Source: Amphichorda felina (taxonomy: Eukaryota; Ascomycota; Sordariomycetes; Hypocreales; Bionectriaceae). Taken from it: a stretch of 64,000 nt of DNA. Where the stretch lies: the NCBI GenBank assembly GCA_016490725.1, contig JAEMHR010000009.1:1-64000 (forward strand), written 5' to 3'. Under the pieces are notes generated by a model. That model did no database searches, had not been told where the DNA came from, and saw nothing but the letters and a program-made list of their open reading frames with translations. The translations under genes were made by a program, and so were the position numbers. The stretch's first letter is position 1; every line of letters begins with the position of its first letter. Below are positions 44,201-54,554 of this stretch, piece after piece.

Positions 44201-46719
44201 CAGACAGCGAGGATGATCCATTTGCTAGTATTCCCGACCTATCTGTCGACCTGGCTAAAGAGATGCAAAACCTGCGGCTCACAACAACTCGGAAAGAAGA
44301 TCTCCAGGTGGCACCAGAGCAATGCGATGACCCACTAAGTCCGACGCCAGGCGCTCAAAAACGGGTGACAAAGGGCTTTGTGACTCTTTCTCCCGATGGG
44401 CAGCTGAGCCCCAATATAGACTCACCGGCCCAAGATGAACTTCAAAAGCTCCAAGAGAAGAGTGCATCTGGGACCGATGTTGAGGAGACGGAAGATGTCG
44501 ATTCTGAGACGACTGTGAATGATGACCAAGGGTTGCTCGACCCACTGGCGAAGGCAAAACGTCGCAACGTTACCATATCCTTTTCATCACCAGTGGCATC
44601 GTTTATCCAGGACATACAGCCTGACGACCTCGACAGTTTGGATGATGACGGCGGGAGTGCTGAAATCTCTGAGCTATCACCCTCCCGGACTGAACGACAA
44701 GCAGGGACTGGAAAACCAGCACTGAAAAACGGAAGTGGCCATGGCGGTGCGCCATCGCGTCATGGCGAGGCTGGATTCATTCCTAGGCCAGTGTCACGTA
44801 TCGATGAGCAGGATGAGGACAGCACTGTCGAGCTCCCCCACCACGGAAATAACCAACTCAGCATCATCGGGGAGACTAGTCTCATCAGCCACAAGACTCC
44901 AGATGCCCAGCATGGCAGCCTCAGCTTCATCCTGAACCGCAATGCTGGTCAGCGGCCACTGTCTGCTCGTGGTGATGACAGTGCTGTGATTGGGCAGAAT
45001 GTCGGCAAGTTGTCGCTGAGCCCACTGTCCGAGTTCACACTTAACAATCCAGACCCGTCGTTTGGATTCGAGGTCAGCTATGTAATGGGGCACCGGCATT
45101 TGGAGACTGGAGATGGCGACAAAAAGGTCATGTCGATGACGATCCGGGACCTTGTGGACAAGCTTGCACAAGTTGAGCCCTTCGAGCCCTACTGGGAAGA
45201 TCTGATCGAGTTGGACTTGCACGAAAAGCGGCTTACAAGTCTGCACATGCTGGACGAGTTTTGCTGTAGTATCGTGACACTCGACGCGTCAAAGAATGCT
45301 CTTCGTCACCTGGAGGGCGTCCCTGCCACCGTCCGGCAACTCAAGGTCTCCCAGAACATGCTGACGGAGCTGACCTCGTGGGATCACCTGCAAAACCTCC
45401 AGTACGTGGATGTGTCGTGCAACGAGCTCACCAGCCTCTCTGCACTGAAGAATCTCGTACACCTGAGGAGCATCAGGGCCGATGACAACCAGCTGACCAG
45501 TCTGGACGGACTGGACTGCCACGAAGGGCTCCTATCGCTCCGAGCACGTGGCAACCAGATTGAGCAACTCGATTTTGCTACTGTTCAGCTCAGGCGCCTG
45601 ACGGAGCTCGATCTTGCGGGCAACCAGATCATGTCTGTTCAAAACCTAGAGCTGCTCCCGGAGCTGACACGCCTCAAACTCTCCTGCAATCGCCTCGAGG
45701 GGCTGGTGGTCAAGGGAACTATGAAGACGCTCCGGCAGCTCGACGTTAGCGACAATGATCTGTCTCTGCTCGATCTGAGCAATTTACCCAACCTACATTC
45801 GCTTTATGCGGACAGGAACCGCATCAAACAGTTGCGGGGGTTCCACCGCGCCCGCAGGCTGGATAGCCTCTCTCTGAGAGAGCAGCAAGGAGATGAGCTC
45901 CTTGATACCAGCTTCCTATCATCGGCTTGCGAGATACGCAAGCTGTTCTTATCTGGCAACTACCTGGGTGTCTTGGAGCTAAAAGTGGACTTTCTCAACC
46001 TGCAGCTCCTCGAGGTGGCCAACTGCGGGTTGCAGTCGCTGCCGCAGAAGCTGGGGCAGCTGATGCCGAATCTCCGGACGTTGAACCTCAACTTCAACGC
46101 CATTTCTGACTTGTCGTCTCTGCGGTTCATCCCTCGACTGAAGAAGCTGCTTGTTGCAGGAAACCGTCTCTCGGACTCGACAGATGTGACGGAATTGTTG
46201 ACCGATTTCCCACACCTGACCCGGCTTGACCTGAGAGACAACCCCGTGACACTGGGGTTCTATGCGCCACTGCAGGTGCTTGTTAGTGCGCAAGAGGACG
46301 GTGCCGTGGACCCGTTTGTGCTGCCCGAAGCCGACGCTGAGAAGGATGAGGCGTTTGCCCGACGACTAGACGAGGGTACCAGGCAGCGCCGGCGGCTACA
46401 CGAGATTGTCTTTGTGGCTAGCTGCAAGAGGCTACGGGTGCTCGATGGCCTGCGCATCAATCGTCATCAGGTGCTCGCACGTGATGAGGTCTTCAAGGCA
46501 TTGGTCGCGGAAGATCTGCTGCCGCCCCTGGATGGCGACGCGGCTGGAGACCAAGCGGAGGCAGGTGAGACAAAGACGGCTCGAGACCCTGACGAGGCGG
46601 CTCCCGGCTATGGAGGTGGAGAAGGGCGGAGCGTATCCGGAGAGAACAGTCCCTTGGATCAAAACGAGGGCATCAGGGACGAAAAGGAGGGGCATGAGGC
46701 CCATGTGGGAAATGAATGA
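41206..46719 (+). CDS. cdc11: Septation initiation network scaffold Cdc11 (SnaD/Nud1 type)
   Basis: A single exon of 1837 residues. It opens with AWLDSLSEDWVSQPGS, the conserved N-terminal motif of Cdc11/SnaD scaffolds. Residues 30-1300 are mostly disordered, Ser/Pro/Glu-rich and dense in possible CDK and SIN kinase sites. From about 1335 to 1690 there is an array of leucine-rich repeats (repeating L-x2-L-x-L/V-x2-N-x-L, for example LKVSQNMLTEL and LDVSDNDLSLL), followed by an LRR-cap-like segment and an acidic tail. In fission yeast Cdc11 anchors the SIN to the spindle pole body through Sid4; filamentous fungi use the homologue for septation and conidiation. Size and domain order match Pezizomycotina members. 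The protein is complete. Confidence 0.9.
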   Translation: MAHAWLDSLSEDWVSQPGSDNSDVQLPPPKSEDTQSRARHSPSRIPRRSMGLRSSMPAANDNSVLSERSANEINITSQRMSSRLSRYAKVPTDSSRNRRASGSSEGSVVHNTVHHQLPLEKVDEQTPEWKRRLVLGDMHYGEQRDLFCSAANGLQGMFNPPPDDLPGGYEEEEDQPQHESTMPSSPPLYSRRRASAELEEEVNTLEEEDEELEHPNDVTPSPSPRRVQRNIPYQLNVDDASAVDTPSNRLGAAHPNNVEIYRDESCLSATPAVVDNTRKVSGQSDTRNEDFSPILIGKHSDEEGKVDFAPLELPADQLKHKLELLRLNQLLWDPEEEALDAVEEEEEEFKAMDSTEEFVQQGGFINLRRGGRSDESSFRHRPLSPGFGVDTSEMLPEESLQASTPKQFPTVRTEATNPYHHGESPPSPSLPLAPFPSPEKLQVRIEGQAAVSGSSPLKLFGPYDTFTNQTLLRRISQFEEGISGTISRQSMQSMGSNATKFPHPMGSQSTTYSGKLSEFGAGDLEGYEFSSDLSYAADDESRASGHNKENLIPQAHPLRLPLTSFPQHQALPHEDVEIVVRRRRNRSTPSPAKRHMHVQSVSNQLRLSVALARGAPDGSGTPKRDTGSEGKRLRMSPSVDPTPKRRRTLHRSDIAYGRENPSIIEVARQRMQSFMGEKRQDSGGFGYAEPQILTGFGFAEPQVLASRSILRPRTPSGKLRQASRRTEDAQSGSAEQYRRSPLRNADETTVLPGELSTNGDRKPSIRTQDFVDQAAQIMAMIRSQVRPPGLASVEESTAENDQLSPAQSDDLCSESTREPLSRPPSREGKASVSRPPQRQDDPELVDRLRKYQEVSDIGDIISSSMRSVGLAKDSERLAKEVECQTQETKRSRSSGPLSADEGEMISDIPNVRITTNPIHNELQASPSRDYSLIGSGQLSNRSYPTNSSRGSDSRKMIMPESVSHLIPERVGSMRLDKNNKVWIKSKEMRSAEGADMLPSDSEDDPFASIPDLSVDLAKEMQNLRLTTTRKEDLQVAPEQCDDPLSPTPGAQKRVTKGFVTLSPDGQLSPNIDSPAQDELQKLQEKSASGTDVEETEDVDSETTVNDDQGLLDPLAKAKRRNVTISFSSPVASFIQDIQPDDLDSLDDDGGSAEISELSPSRTERQAGTGKPALKNGSGHGGAPSRHGEAGFIPRPVSRIDEQDEDSTVELPHHGNNQLSIIGETSLISHKTPDAQHGSLSFILNRNAGQRPLSARGDDSAVIGQNVGKLSLSPLSEFTLNNPDPSFGFEVSYVMGHRHLETGDGDKKVMSMTIRDLVDKLAQVEPFEPYWEDLIELDLHEKRLTSLHMLDEFCCSIVTLDASKNALRHLEGVPATVRQLKVSQNMLTELTSWDHLQNLQYVDVSCNELTSLSALKNLVHLRSIRADDNQLTSLDGLDCHEGLLSLRARGNQIEQLDFATVQLRRLTELDLAGNQIMSVQNLELLPELTRLKLSCNRLEGLVVKGTMKTLRQLDVSDNDLSLLDLSNLPNLHSLYADRNRIKQLRGFHRARRLDSLSLREQQGDELLDTSFLSSACEIRKLFLSGNYLGVLELKVDFLNLQLLEVANCGLQSLPQKLGQLMPNLRTLNLNFNAISDLSSLRFIPRLKKLLVAGNRLSDSTDVTELLTDFPHLTRLDLRDNPVTLGFYAPLQVLVSAQEDGAVDPFVLPEADAEKDEAFARRLDEGTRQRRRLHEIVFVASCKRLRVLDGLRINRHQVLARDEVFKALVAEDLLPPLDGDAAGDQAEAGETKTARDPDEAAPGYGGGEGRSVSGENSPLDQNEGIRDEKEGHEAHVGNE

Positions 46720-47868
46720 CTTGTTGGACGTTAATAACGCATTGATGATTATAAGCAAGGCACTAGCAGGAGTTCAATGGGGGTCTGTTTTGGTAATTAG
46801 AATGGTTTCAGGAGCCGGGACTATGGCTGGGTCTTGGTCGAATGGTCGACGGTTGACGGCATATGGACTGTAAAAGCGCCGTGATTTTAGGATTTTAGGG
46901 GAGGCATTGCATTGGACCGAATTGACTTGCGTATGATACGGGTTTCCGTGGTTGCACTAGACCGATTAGTATTCGCTGGAGAGCTGAGGAGATGCTGGCG
47001 ATAATTATTAATAATGGTTGATCGCATCATCTCACCGACAGCTGGGAAGTTTTGGTATCTTCTGATCTGTACTCCGTACTCGAACTCGTAGTCTCGTTCT
47101 CTGTTCTATGGTGGGGTACTACTTTGTCCTGGAGGGATAGTGGGACAGTGGGAGGAACCCCAGGCACTAGCTAGGGTCGGCTAGGGTTGGGCCAGCGCAT
47201 CAGGCATGGGTCTGGATGCACCCGAGATGCACAACTGGCATAACTGAACCCTGCAAGCTGTCTTGGCTGTGAACCACCCAGTGGCACCCACTGAAAGCCT
47301 GACCCAAGGCCCTGGAGGTGCATAATCAACCTGGAACCCGCGTGGGGCCATGTATGACAGCGCACAGTGCACTGCAGCACTGCACCAGCAACTGCACCAG
47401 CTGCAGTGCACAGGCACCCTGCACGGTGCCCTCCACGCTGCCTGTGCGTGTGGAATGTGGATGTTTGCATTTGATCCCAGCCAACCAGCCCAGCCAACAC
47501 CAGGCATCTTGACACTCCAACCGACTCTCGTCGCCACAGCATCAAGCTCACTCGTTTCACTAATCTCCTCTAGCTGTTGCAAGGACCCCTCCTCTCAACT
47601 CTCACCTTCTCCCTCTTCCATCGTTATACGCGTGGCAACCGGCAAGACCGAAGCGACCACCACGCCTGCCCGCCATTTCTCGGCCATCCCACGTCCACGC
47701 CACATATCGTCATCGACTTCGACGCACGAGAGCCGACACCATCCTGCTGCCTTGAGCTATGCCCTTACCCTGACCTCAACCCCCCTCTTGGACACGTCTC
47801 CTCTCTCATATTCTCCCCCTCTCTGGGCCAACAACTGCGACGCTGCGGAGACCAAGGAGACTCTAGCC
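46720..47868. promoter_or_regulatory. Spacer and promoter/leader of the TBC gene with an inverted repeat
   Basis: A 1.15-kb region between two plus-strand genes. The left part is AT-rich 3' flank of cdc11. From about 47,160 it turns GC-rich with CCAG and TGCACC words. An 11-bp inverted repeat GTGCACTGCAG / CTGCAGTGCAC sits at 47,367-47,377 and 47,401-47,411 around two copies of ACTGCACCAG. The open frame upstream of 47,869 continues through this region but has low-complexity composition, so it is treated as leader. Confidence 0.45.
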
Positions 47869-50800
47869 ATGGAGACGGGCGCAGACCTCGAGCGGTCTCT
47901 ATCCCAGCACAGCGCCACGTCCATCCGCTCCCGCCGCAGCGCCACCGTCCGCGCACAAAAGGGCCGCAAGCTCGTCAGCCAGCCCAGCAGCTCCGCCAGC
48001 AGCATCGCCCCCAGCGACAAGTCCCTCACCAGCTTCCCCAGCTTCTCCCCCGAGTCCCCTGTCGCCGAGCGTCTCGACTTCAAGAACAACACCCACCAGC
48101 TAGCCGCCGCCGCCAACGACGACGACCGGCTGGGGGCGGCATCTCAGCAGCAGAAGAACCGCGGGCTGAGGAGCGAGTCAATCGTGGATACCCTGACGGG
48201 CAGCGCCGGCACCACGGCGGCGAGGAACTCGCTATTTGAGGATGCGCCGGTGACCAAGGTGCCCGGGGCGCTGCACCAGGCCGACGACACGCACATCGAG
48301 AGGCTCATTGCGCGGCATGGCGCCGTGGGGCTGGTGCGGCAGATTGCCGAGGATCTGGCGCAGCGTGACTCGCAGATAGCCACCCTGCGGCGGCGGGCGG
48401 ACGAGCGTGAGCGGGCATTGCGGCGCATCGTCCGCGAGTGTGGGCTGTCCAACATGGAGCTGGAGACGCGGCTGCGGACGGTCGAGGGCGAGCTGCGAGA
48501 GGGCGGCCGGGCGAGGCACCGCCTGGACAGTGGCCTGAGTGATATGATGAGCGATGCCATGCAGGAGACCATGACGGCGAGTGCGTACGGCGAGACGGGG
48601 TTCAACGGGGCTTCGACGCTGCGCGCCACCGGGACGGCCGGCGGTAAGGCTAACGAGAATGGAAAGGGGACATCGAGAGGATGGAAGGAATACTTTTGGG
48701 GGACTAGCACGGCCAAGAAGAGTCAGGCAAGCAGCGTAAACGGCGATGGCGGTGCCAATGCCGCTACCGTCATTCGGTCACATTCGAGCTTGGACAGGCG
48801 GCCAGGATTGCACGACGATCTTTTTGATCCCCCGGATGACACAAATAGTACGAACCAGGGCAGGAGTCGACCATCCAGCATACACTCGGCCAACGTTCCC
48901 GAGCGCAGGACATCAGGTTCATTGGCCAGTTTGGCTCTACGGCTTGTTGCCGGAGGTGCCATTAGTGGCCGCGAGTCCGAAACGAGAGGCCGGGCGACTA
49001 GCAACAGCTCAGGACGTGACGTTTCGGTACGAGCCCCGTCTACCGCGAATAACAGGTCATCACAGTCGACACGATCAGCCTCGGTGGCCGGTGGCCCGAG
49101 AGCCCTGATGGCTATGCGCAGGTCTACGCCAGTGCCTTCAGCACAGGCGGCTGCTGCATCGAGGTATCAGGCCCAGGAGTTGTGGGAGACCATGGGCGGC
49201 GGTCCACCCTCGGCGTTACGCCAGGACAGCTATGGGCCCGTCGAGATGGACGCTATCCTCCCGGCCGATACACAACCGCCTACACTGACGCACATCTACA
49301 ACAACTATGACGGTAGCGAGTTTTTGACGGACCGGTTCGGATTCATATACGACCAGCGGCGGAAGAAGCGGCAGCGAGAGGCGGCGCAGATGGCTCGGCA
49401 TATTCGCAAAGGGAGCCGCACTGAGATGCTCATGAATGGACGGACAGGCATCTCCCCCAACCTTCTGGAGGATATGCCGAGTCCCAAGTGGAGCATGTCG
49501 AGCGATGGGCGACCCGAGAGTCCGAGTAGTAGCTTGGAGGATAAGGACAAGGACAAGGGCGCAGAGGAGGGCAAGACTAAAAGGTGGCAAGACTATCTCA
49601 AGATTGCGACCTTTCCTACTGAGTTGCTAAGTCACACACCGAGCATGGGCGCGCCGTCTTTGGAGGTTCTCGAGGCATCGGAGGCGACCAACTCTGAGGG
49701 CCAGGCAGCCGATGCGACCAAGTCTCGAGGGATCACACCCACGGAGTCTGGTCTCATGCCCTCTGCGAACACAACCACCGCCGTAGACAGCCAGGTCACG
49801 CAGCCGTCGGAGCCAGAGCTGACACCCGAGTCGCTGGTCAAGGAGGACAGGGAACCGGTGAAGCTCCTGCTCCAGCAGCTGAGTGACCTGCATGACTCGC
49901 TGCAGGCCAAGAAGACACCCCAGTGGAACGATTTCCTCCGCAAGGTGCGAGCGGAGCGCAAGCGGGAGGGTGAGGCTGCTATTGCTGCGGCCAACGCCGC
50001 GGCTGAGGCTCGGTACGAGAGACCGGCGGTCATCCTCCCCGAGACGCGCGTGGCCGACGGCGAGATAATTGGCATCTCGGATCTGGGCAACAAGGGCAAG
50101 GTTGGCCGGGCAAAGTGGAACGAGTTCAGGAACCTGGTGCTGGGCGGTATTCCCGTAGCGTATCGAGCCAAGATCTGGTCGGAGTGCTCCGGGGCCACGG
50201 TGCTGCGCATTCCCGGCTACTACGAGGACCTGGTAGCCCAGAGCAGCGACAGCGATGATCCCACCGTCATCAGCCAGATTGGCATGGACATCCACCGGAC
50301 GCTGACGGACAATATCTTCTTCCGCAAGGGCCCCGGTGTGCGGAAGCTCAGAGAGGTGCTGGTGGCGTACTCGAGACGCAACAAGGACGTCGGATACTGC
50401 CAGGGGATGAATCTCATCGTAGCAAACCTACTGCTCATCATGCCATCGGCCGAGGACGCATTCTGGGTTCTGACGTCGATTGTGGAGCATATTCTCCCGC
50501 TAGGCTACTACGACCACTCACTCATGTCGTCGCGGGCAGACCAGCAGGTCCTGCGGCAGTATGTTTCGACGGTGCTGCCGAAACTGTCGGCGCATCTCGA
50601 CTCACTGTCGATCGAACTCGAGACGATGACCTTCCAGTGGTTCCTGTCCGTCTTTACCGACTGCCTGTGCGCCGAGGCCCTGTTCCGGGTATGGGACGTA
50701 GTGCTATGCACCAACGATGGCAGCACGTTCCTCTTCCAGGTTGCCCTGGCACTCCTCAAACTCAATGAGGGCAACCTGCTGCAGTGTTTGACGCCGGCGG

Positions 50801-51024
50801 CTGTGTACACGTACATTGGCCACCACATGACGGAGCATGCCATTAGCATCGACGGACTCATGCAGGCCAGCGAGGGCCTGCGCAAGGTGGTGCGCCGGGA
50901 GGATGCGGAGCAGCGAAGGGAGAAGGTCCTCCAAGCGGAGAGGGAGCTGCTGGCGGCGCGGGAGGAGCACAAGAACCAGGCAGCAGACTTGGTGGCCGCC
51001 CAGCCGCAGCCGACAGAGGCGTGA
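47869..51024 (+). CDS. TBC-domain Rab GTPase-activating protein
   Basis: Start chosen at 47,869, where GCCATGG is an optimal context and METGADLERSLSQHS begins normal-looking coding; the frame is open 173 codons further upstream from an ATG at 47,350. The chosen form has 1051 residues. A Ser-rich region and a short coiled coil (about 140-210, RDSQIATLRRRADERERALRR-type heptads) precede the TBC domain at about 755-1000. Its catalytic fingers are intact: the arginine finger in IGMDIHRT and the glutamine finger in VGYCQGMN. An acidic/basic helical tail follows. TBC proteins speed GTP hydrolysis by Rab GTPases in membrane traffic; sequence most resembles the fungal Gyp/Msb-type with this large N-terminal region, but the Rab target is not identified. 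Confidence 0.88.
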   Translation: METGADLERSLSQHSATSIRSRRSATVRAQKGRKLVSQPSSSASSIAPSDKSLTSFPSFSPESPVAERLDFKNNTHQLAAAANDDDRLGAASQQQKNRGLRSESIVDTLTGSAGTTAARNSLFEDAPVTKVPGALHQADDTHIERLIARHGAVGLVRQIAEDLAQRDSQIATLRRRADERERALRRIVRECGLSNMELETRLRTVEGELREGGRARHRLDSGLSDMMSDAMQETMTASAYGETGFNGASTLRATGTAGGKANENGKGTSRGWKEYFWGTSTAKKSQASSVNGDGGANAATVIRSHSSLDRRPGLHDDLFDPPDDTNSTNQGRSRPSSIHSANVPERRTSGSLASLALRLVAGGAISGRESETRGRATSNSSGRDVSVRAPSTANNRSSQSTRSASVAGGPRALMAMRRSTPVPSAQAAAASRYQAQELWETMGGGPPSALRQDSYGPVEMDAILPADTQPPTLTHIYNNYDGSEFLTDRFGFIYDQRRKKRQREAAQMARHIRKGSRTEMLMNGRTGISPNLLEDMPSPKWSMSSDGRPESPSSSLEDKDKDKGAEEGKTKRWQDYLKIATFPTELLSHTPSMGAPSLEVLEASEATNSEGQAADATKSRGITPTESGLMPSANTTTAVDSQVTQPSEPELTPESLVKEDREPVKLLLQQLSDLHDSLQAKKTPQWNDFLRKVRAERKREGEAAIAAANAAAEARYERPAVILPETRVADGEIIGISDLGNKGKVGRAKWNEFRNLVLGGIPVAYRAKIWSECSGATVLRIPGYYEDLVAQSSDSDDPTVISQIGMDIHRTLTDNIFFRKGPGVRKLREVLVAYSRRNKDVGYCQGMNLIVANLLLIMPSAEDAFWVLTSIVEHILPLGYYDHSLMSSRADQQVLRQYVSTVLPKLSAHLDSLSIELETMTFQWFLSVFTDCLCAEALFRVWDVVLCTNDGSTFLFQVALALLKLNEGNLLQCLTPAAVYTYIGHHMTEHAISIDGLMQASEGLRKVVRREDAEQRREKVLQAERELLAAREEHKNQAADLVAAQPQPTEA

Positions 51025-51326
51025 GCATTTTCTCTCTTTCCTTAAAGTGGTACACCGGATGTTGGGATAGAAAGAGTGGGATTGGCGGCGCGGCCATGAT
51101 ACCCCCCCCTTTTTTGATTAAGGTACAATTATAACAGACACACCTCGGGCCTGGAACAGCACTGCGCAGCACAGCCGGCGTGGTGGATTTCTTTTGTCCT
51201 CTAGCGGTCTTGGATTCGGCAGAAGAGATACCAGTAGGGCATATAAAAAATACATACATCATTATATACAAAACTCGCTCGCATATTTGGCTATACAGGC
51301 TTCTCTGTAGTAAACCGTCGATCCTT
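51025..51326. other. Short convergent spacer
   Basis: About 300 bp between converging TBC and enoyl-CoA isomerase genes. It has a C/T run at 51,103-51,116 and AT-rich sequence near 51,240-51,290 likely used for 3' end formation. Nothing else is seen. Confidence 0.5.
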
Positions 51327-52217
51327 TTACAGCTTCGCCTTGTTCTCCTTGCTCCACTGCTCAAACCACACCTTGCCAAACTCCTGGCGCTCGCCCTCGG
51401 CCTGCTGCGCGGCATCGAAGCGCGCCTCCTCGGCGTCCAGCCCGGCCCCTCCTAGCTCCGCAATCAGGTCCTTGTACATCTCCGCCTTGAGCGTCCCGTA
51501 CACGCCCGTCTTGGCCTTGTCGACCAGCCCGCGCTCGTCGATGAACCGGAGCGCGTCGTCCAGGGAGCCCGCGACGCCGTCGGCGATGCCCTGCTCGACG
51601 GCCTCGGCGGCCGTGAAGCGCCGCGCCTCGAGCACGACGGTGCGGTACGCCAGCGGGGTCAGCTTGGTGCGGAAGATGGCGGCCATGCCGGGCTTGAGCG
51701 GCGCGCCGAAGAGGAGCTCGTTGAGGCACAGGAGCCCCCGCGGCGTGGGCGCCAGGCGGTAGTCGTGCGCCGTGGCGAGCATGAGCCCGCCGGCGAAGGC
51801 GTGGCCGTTGATGAGGGAGATGGTGGGCATGGGGAACCTGCCCTCATTAGTATATCTTCTTCATCGAAGATGGAATGTACTGGCAAACAGCAGGGAGGCT
51901 TACGTCAGGAAGCGGCGCCAGACGCTGTACAGCAGGGCCCAGAAGCCCTCGGTCTCGAGGGCGTGGGCGAGGTCGAGGCCGTTGGAGTAGAACTTCTGGA
52001 TGGCCGAGGTTGTGATGACGACGCCGGGGGCGTAGCCGCCAAACTCAATGACATCGAGGGCGGCGAGCAGGGCACGGCAGAAGGGCGTGGTCATGCGGTT
52101 GTCTGGGGCCGACGAGAAGGTGAGCAGGTAGACCTTGGGCTTGGGGGAGGTGCAGACGATCTCGCCGCCGGGGTGCTCGCCAAGGGGCGCGATGGGGATG
52201 GTGAAGAGAGCGGCCAT
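51327..52217 (-). CDS. Peroxisomal enoyl-CoA hydratase/isomerase family protein
   Basis: Exons 52217-51904 and 51837-51327 encode 274 residues; the 66-bp intron has a GTAAGC donor, CTAAT branch and GGGCAG acceptor. The crotonase fold is shown by the substrate-loop segment TTSAIQKFYSNGLDL (about 75-90) and the oxyanion-hole block NGHAFAGGLMLATAHDYRLA (about 113-132), with a NELLFGAPLKPGM stretch that places a Glu in the position used by delta3,delta2-enoyl-CoA isomerases. The chain ends in KAKL; the last three residues AKL fit a type-1 peroxisomal targeting signal. It probably helps in beta-oxidation of unsaturated acyl-CoA in peroxisomes. Whether it is an isomerase or hydratase cannot be settled by eye. 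Confidence 0.88.
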
Positions 52218-52749
52218 GGTGATGGTGTTTTCTGTGAGACTATGTGAGAAACGATGATGGGTGACGACGACGGTGGTGAGGGAGTTGATATAAGTCGTTC
52301 GGCCTGTAAGAGCGAGCTGGATGAGGTGAGCATCCGAGGCCTCGGCTAGCTACGAAGTGGGGCCCCTTCACAGGTGATTTAATCGAAACAAGACCCTTGC
52401 CCTCGATATAAAAACATCCGTACAGTTTCTTTTACTTGATGATATCTTTCGGAAATATCTTGGTCCCGTGACCAAAGTCCTCTGAGCGTCAAAAGTATTT
52501 GGTCACATTGTGGTGATCCCTAGGTAGGATTTGCATGTGAATCTGGAAGCCAAGAAGGTTGTCGATTAGCCAATCATATAGTCTCATATGGACCCACTTC
52601 AGACAACTAGATACTATCTACCTACCGAGAAGTAATGAATAAATATTGGTATAGGAAATATATCACAGTGAACAGACATATAGAATCCGTGTCAAAAGAT
52701 GCGAGTCCGTCCCAAAACGCCAGAGAAAAATAGAGGGCCCCAATGGCGC
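52218..52749. other. Spacer upstream of the isomerase gene
   Basis: A 532-bp spacer between two minus-strand genes: isomerase promoter on the left and the 3' flank of the Zn2Cys6 gene on the right. It becomes AT-rich from 52,380. No gene or strong motif found. Confidence 0.45.
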
Positions 52750-54554
52750 CTAGAAAAGACTGATCCTCTCCAACTGTCCCACCTGTTGCAGTATATCCCA
52801 TCCTCTCCTCGTCTCTGCGTCCTTCAGGTCCCGCATCTTCCACACCCCAACAATAATACGCTTGGCCTTCTTGATGTATCGCATCTGCCTCGCGCGCTCC
52901 AGCAAGTCGAGCTTCTCCAGAACAAAGACCCGATCTTCGTCGCATTCCGGCGCGATGCCTAGCGTGGCCACCATGAATAGTGGCCAGAGAATCGTGTTGG
53001 ATCGGGCGGGTATCCGTCTGATGAGCCCTAGAATCTGCGAAGACAGCTTGGATATGCACGGATCGCACGGTCCGAGGTGGTCAACCCTAGAATACAAGTG
53101 TAAAAGACCGGTAAGCCTCTTCGTCTCTGTCACGAGGACGGACTCGGGCACATCAACCCCTGGTTCGTTGATGGGACATGCCGGCGTGTATCCGTGTAGC
53201 TGCCTCTCAAGGTGGTGTCGCCGATATTCCAGGCTTGAGAGCATATCAGGATCGGCAAAATCGAGGCCGGAGCAGCGGGAATAGTCAGATGCAAGCGTAT
53301 TGATGTCAGCCAGGATTTGGAAGAACTCAGTGGAACACCCGGTGAGCGTCTGAAGGTTCGAATCGTCGCACATGGCTGTCACTGGCCCTCCGCTCGCGTC
53401 TTCGATGGTTGCGTTCCAGGCCGTGTGCGCGTACACCTCGTGGACAACAATGTAGCCACCCACAAAGTTGAGGAGCGCCTCAATATCTTGGCCCAGGGGC
53501 ATGTGGTAGTTGCGAAGTTTGTGGATGAGAGAGCGTGCAAAGTTGGCGTGGACTACCCATGACGCGGAGCAGTCGCTGAGAATCTGAGTGTCTGTCAGCA
53601 ACCGCACAGCTGGCGTTGGTATTTATCTCGACTCACGTCCAGAAAGACCAAGGTCATGACGGTGGCAAGAATCTGAGCCTCCGAACTCTGGTCCAGCATT
53701 TCCTGCTCCAGCTTGGCAGTCTCGAGCCTCAGGGCGCGCAAAGCCTGGTAGCGATAGGCCCATGATGAAGAGTGATAGTCGCGATGGCCGAGGATATAAA
53801 GCTGACTGGCCGATATGGCCATAATGGTGTGGAACAAGGGTGAGGAGTTGCCCGTCGAAGCGGCAATCTTGAGGATGACATCTTGATAGGGATTGAGGGA
53901 AGGATCGAGGACACAGGCGGGTGCAATGGTCCGATGGAAGTAGGTCCAGAGGTGGGACTCGACAGGAGTCAAGCGGAGCGGCGAGAGCGAGGGAGGGAGG
54001 GAGATAACGTAGCCCTCGTCAGTTGGCAGTGCTTTAGTATCGAGCGTCATGCCCAACCGAACCGGAGATGTGACATCCTCATCGGAGTCCGAGGACTGAG
54101 AGTCGTCTGAGCCGGGCTCGGGGAGCAGCTGCAGCGACGGGCGCGAATCAAAGTCGGAGTAGGAGGCATGCAAGAACATCCACTTCTCAATGTGCTGGAG
54201 AGGAGAGAAGTCGGAGTCGCATGACTTGACACGCTGCCACTTCAGGGTCTTCTCATAGCTGCATGCAAAGCCAAAGTTCTGGCATGGCTGGCAGGCGGGT
54301 TTCTGCTCTGTTTGTGCACCATGGGTATCAGCTCAAGCTCGATGGCGGTGGCCCGTGGGTGGGCCACATTGCGCGGGCCTCCGCAATCATGCACAGAGGG
54401 ATTCAACAAGGGAGCAAGGGAGCAAGGGAGCGAGGGAACAGCAAGGGTGAACTGGCTACTGACCTGGGCATTTGACCCGTCGCTGACGGCACCTGTTGCA
54501 CCCTGTCCGGGTCCGCAGCTCGAGACCTTTACCTTTGCCCCGTCTTGTGCCCAT
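52750..54554 (-). CDS. Zn2Cys6 fungal-specific transcription factor
   Basis: Three exons, 54554-54464, 54307-53637 and 53583-52750, encode 531 residues in phase. The zinc cluster is itself split by the 156-bp first intron: exon 1 supplies TGCNRCRQRRVKCP and exon 2 supplies ACQPCQNFGFACSY, giving C-x2-C-x6-C-x6-C-x2-C-x6-C. The rest matches the fungal_trans_2-like middle homology region: an acidic Asp/Ser stretch, then LTPVESHLWTYFHRTIAPACVLD, SPLFHTIMAISASQL and the DCSASWVVHA block after intron 2. The 5' start at 54,554 is the ATG next to the cluster; the adjacent upstream frame is closed. Its divergent position relative to the FAD oxidase suggests it may control the right-hand catabolic genes (inference). 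Confidence 0.88.
54410..54437. repeat. Purine-rich 8-bp tandem repeat in a TF intron
   Basis: Three units of GGGAGCAA (third as GGGAGCGA) plus a partial unit lie inside intron 1 of the Zn2Cys6 gene, between the two halves of the zinc cluster. This explains part of the unusual intron length. Probably a slippage repeat. Confidence 0.7.

Noticed and set aside
47350..47868. In-frame N-terminal extension of the TBC protein by 173 codons
   Set aside because: Contains Cys/Gln/His low-complexity translation of TGCACCAG repeats, while a perfect GCCATGG start follows at 47,869.
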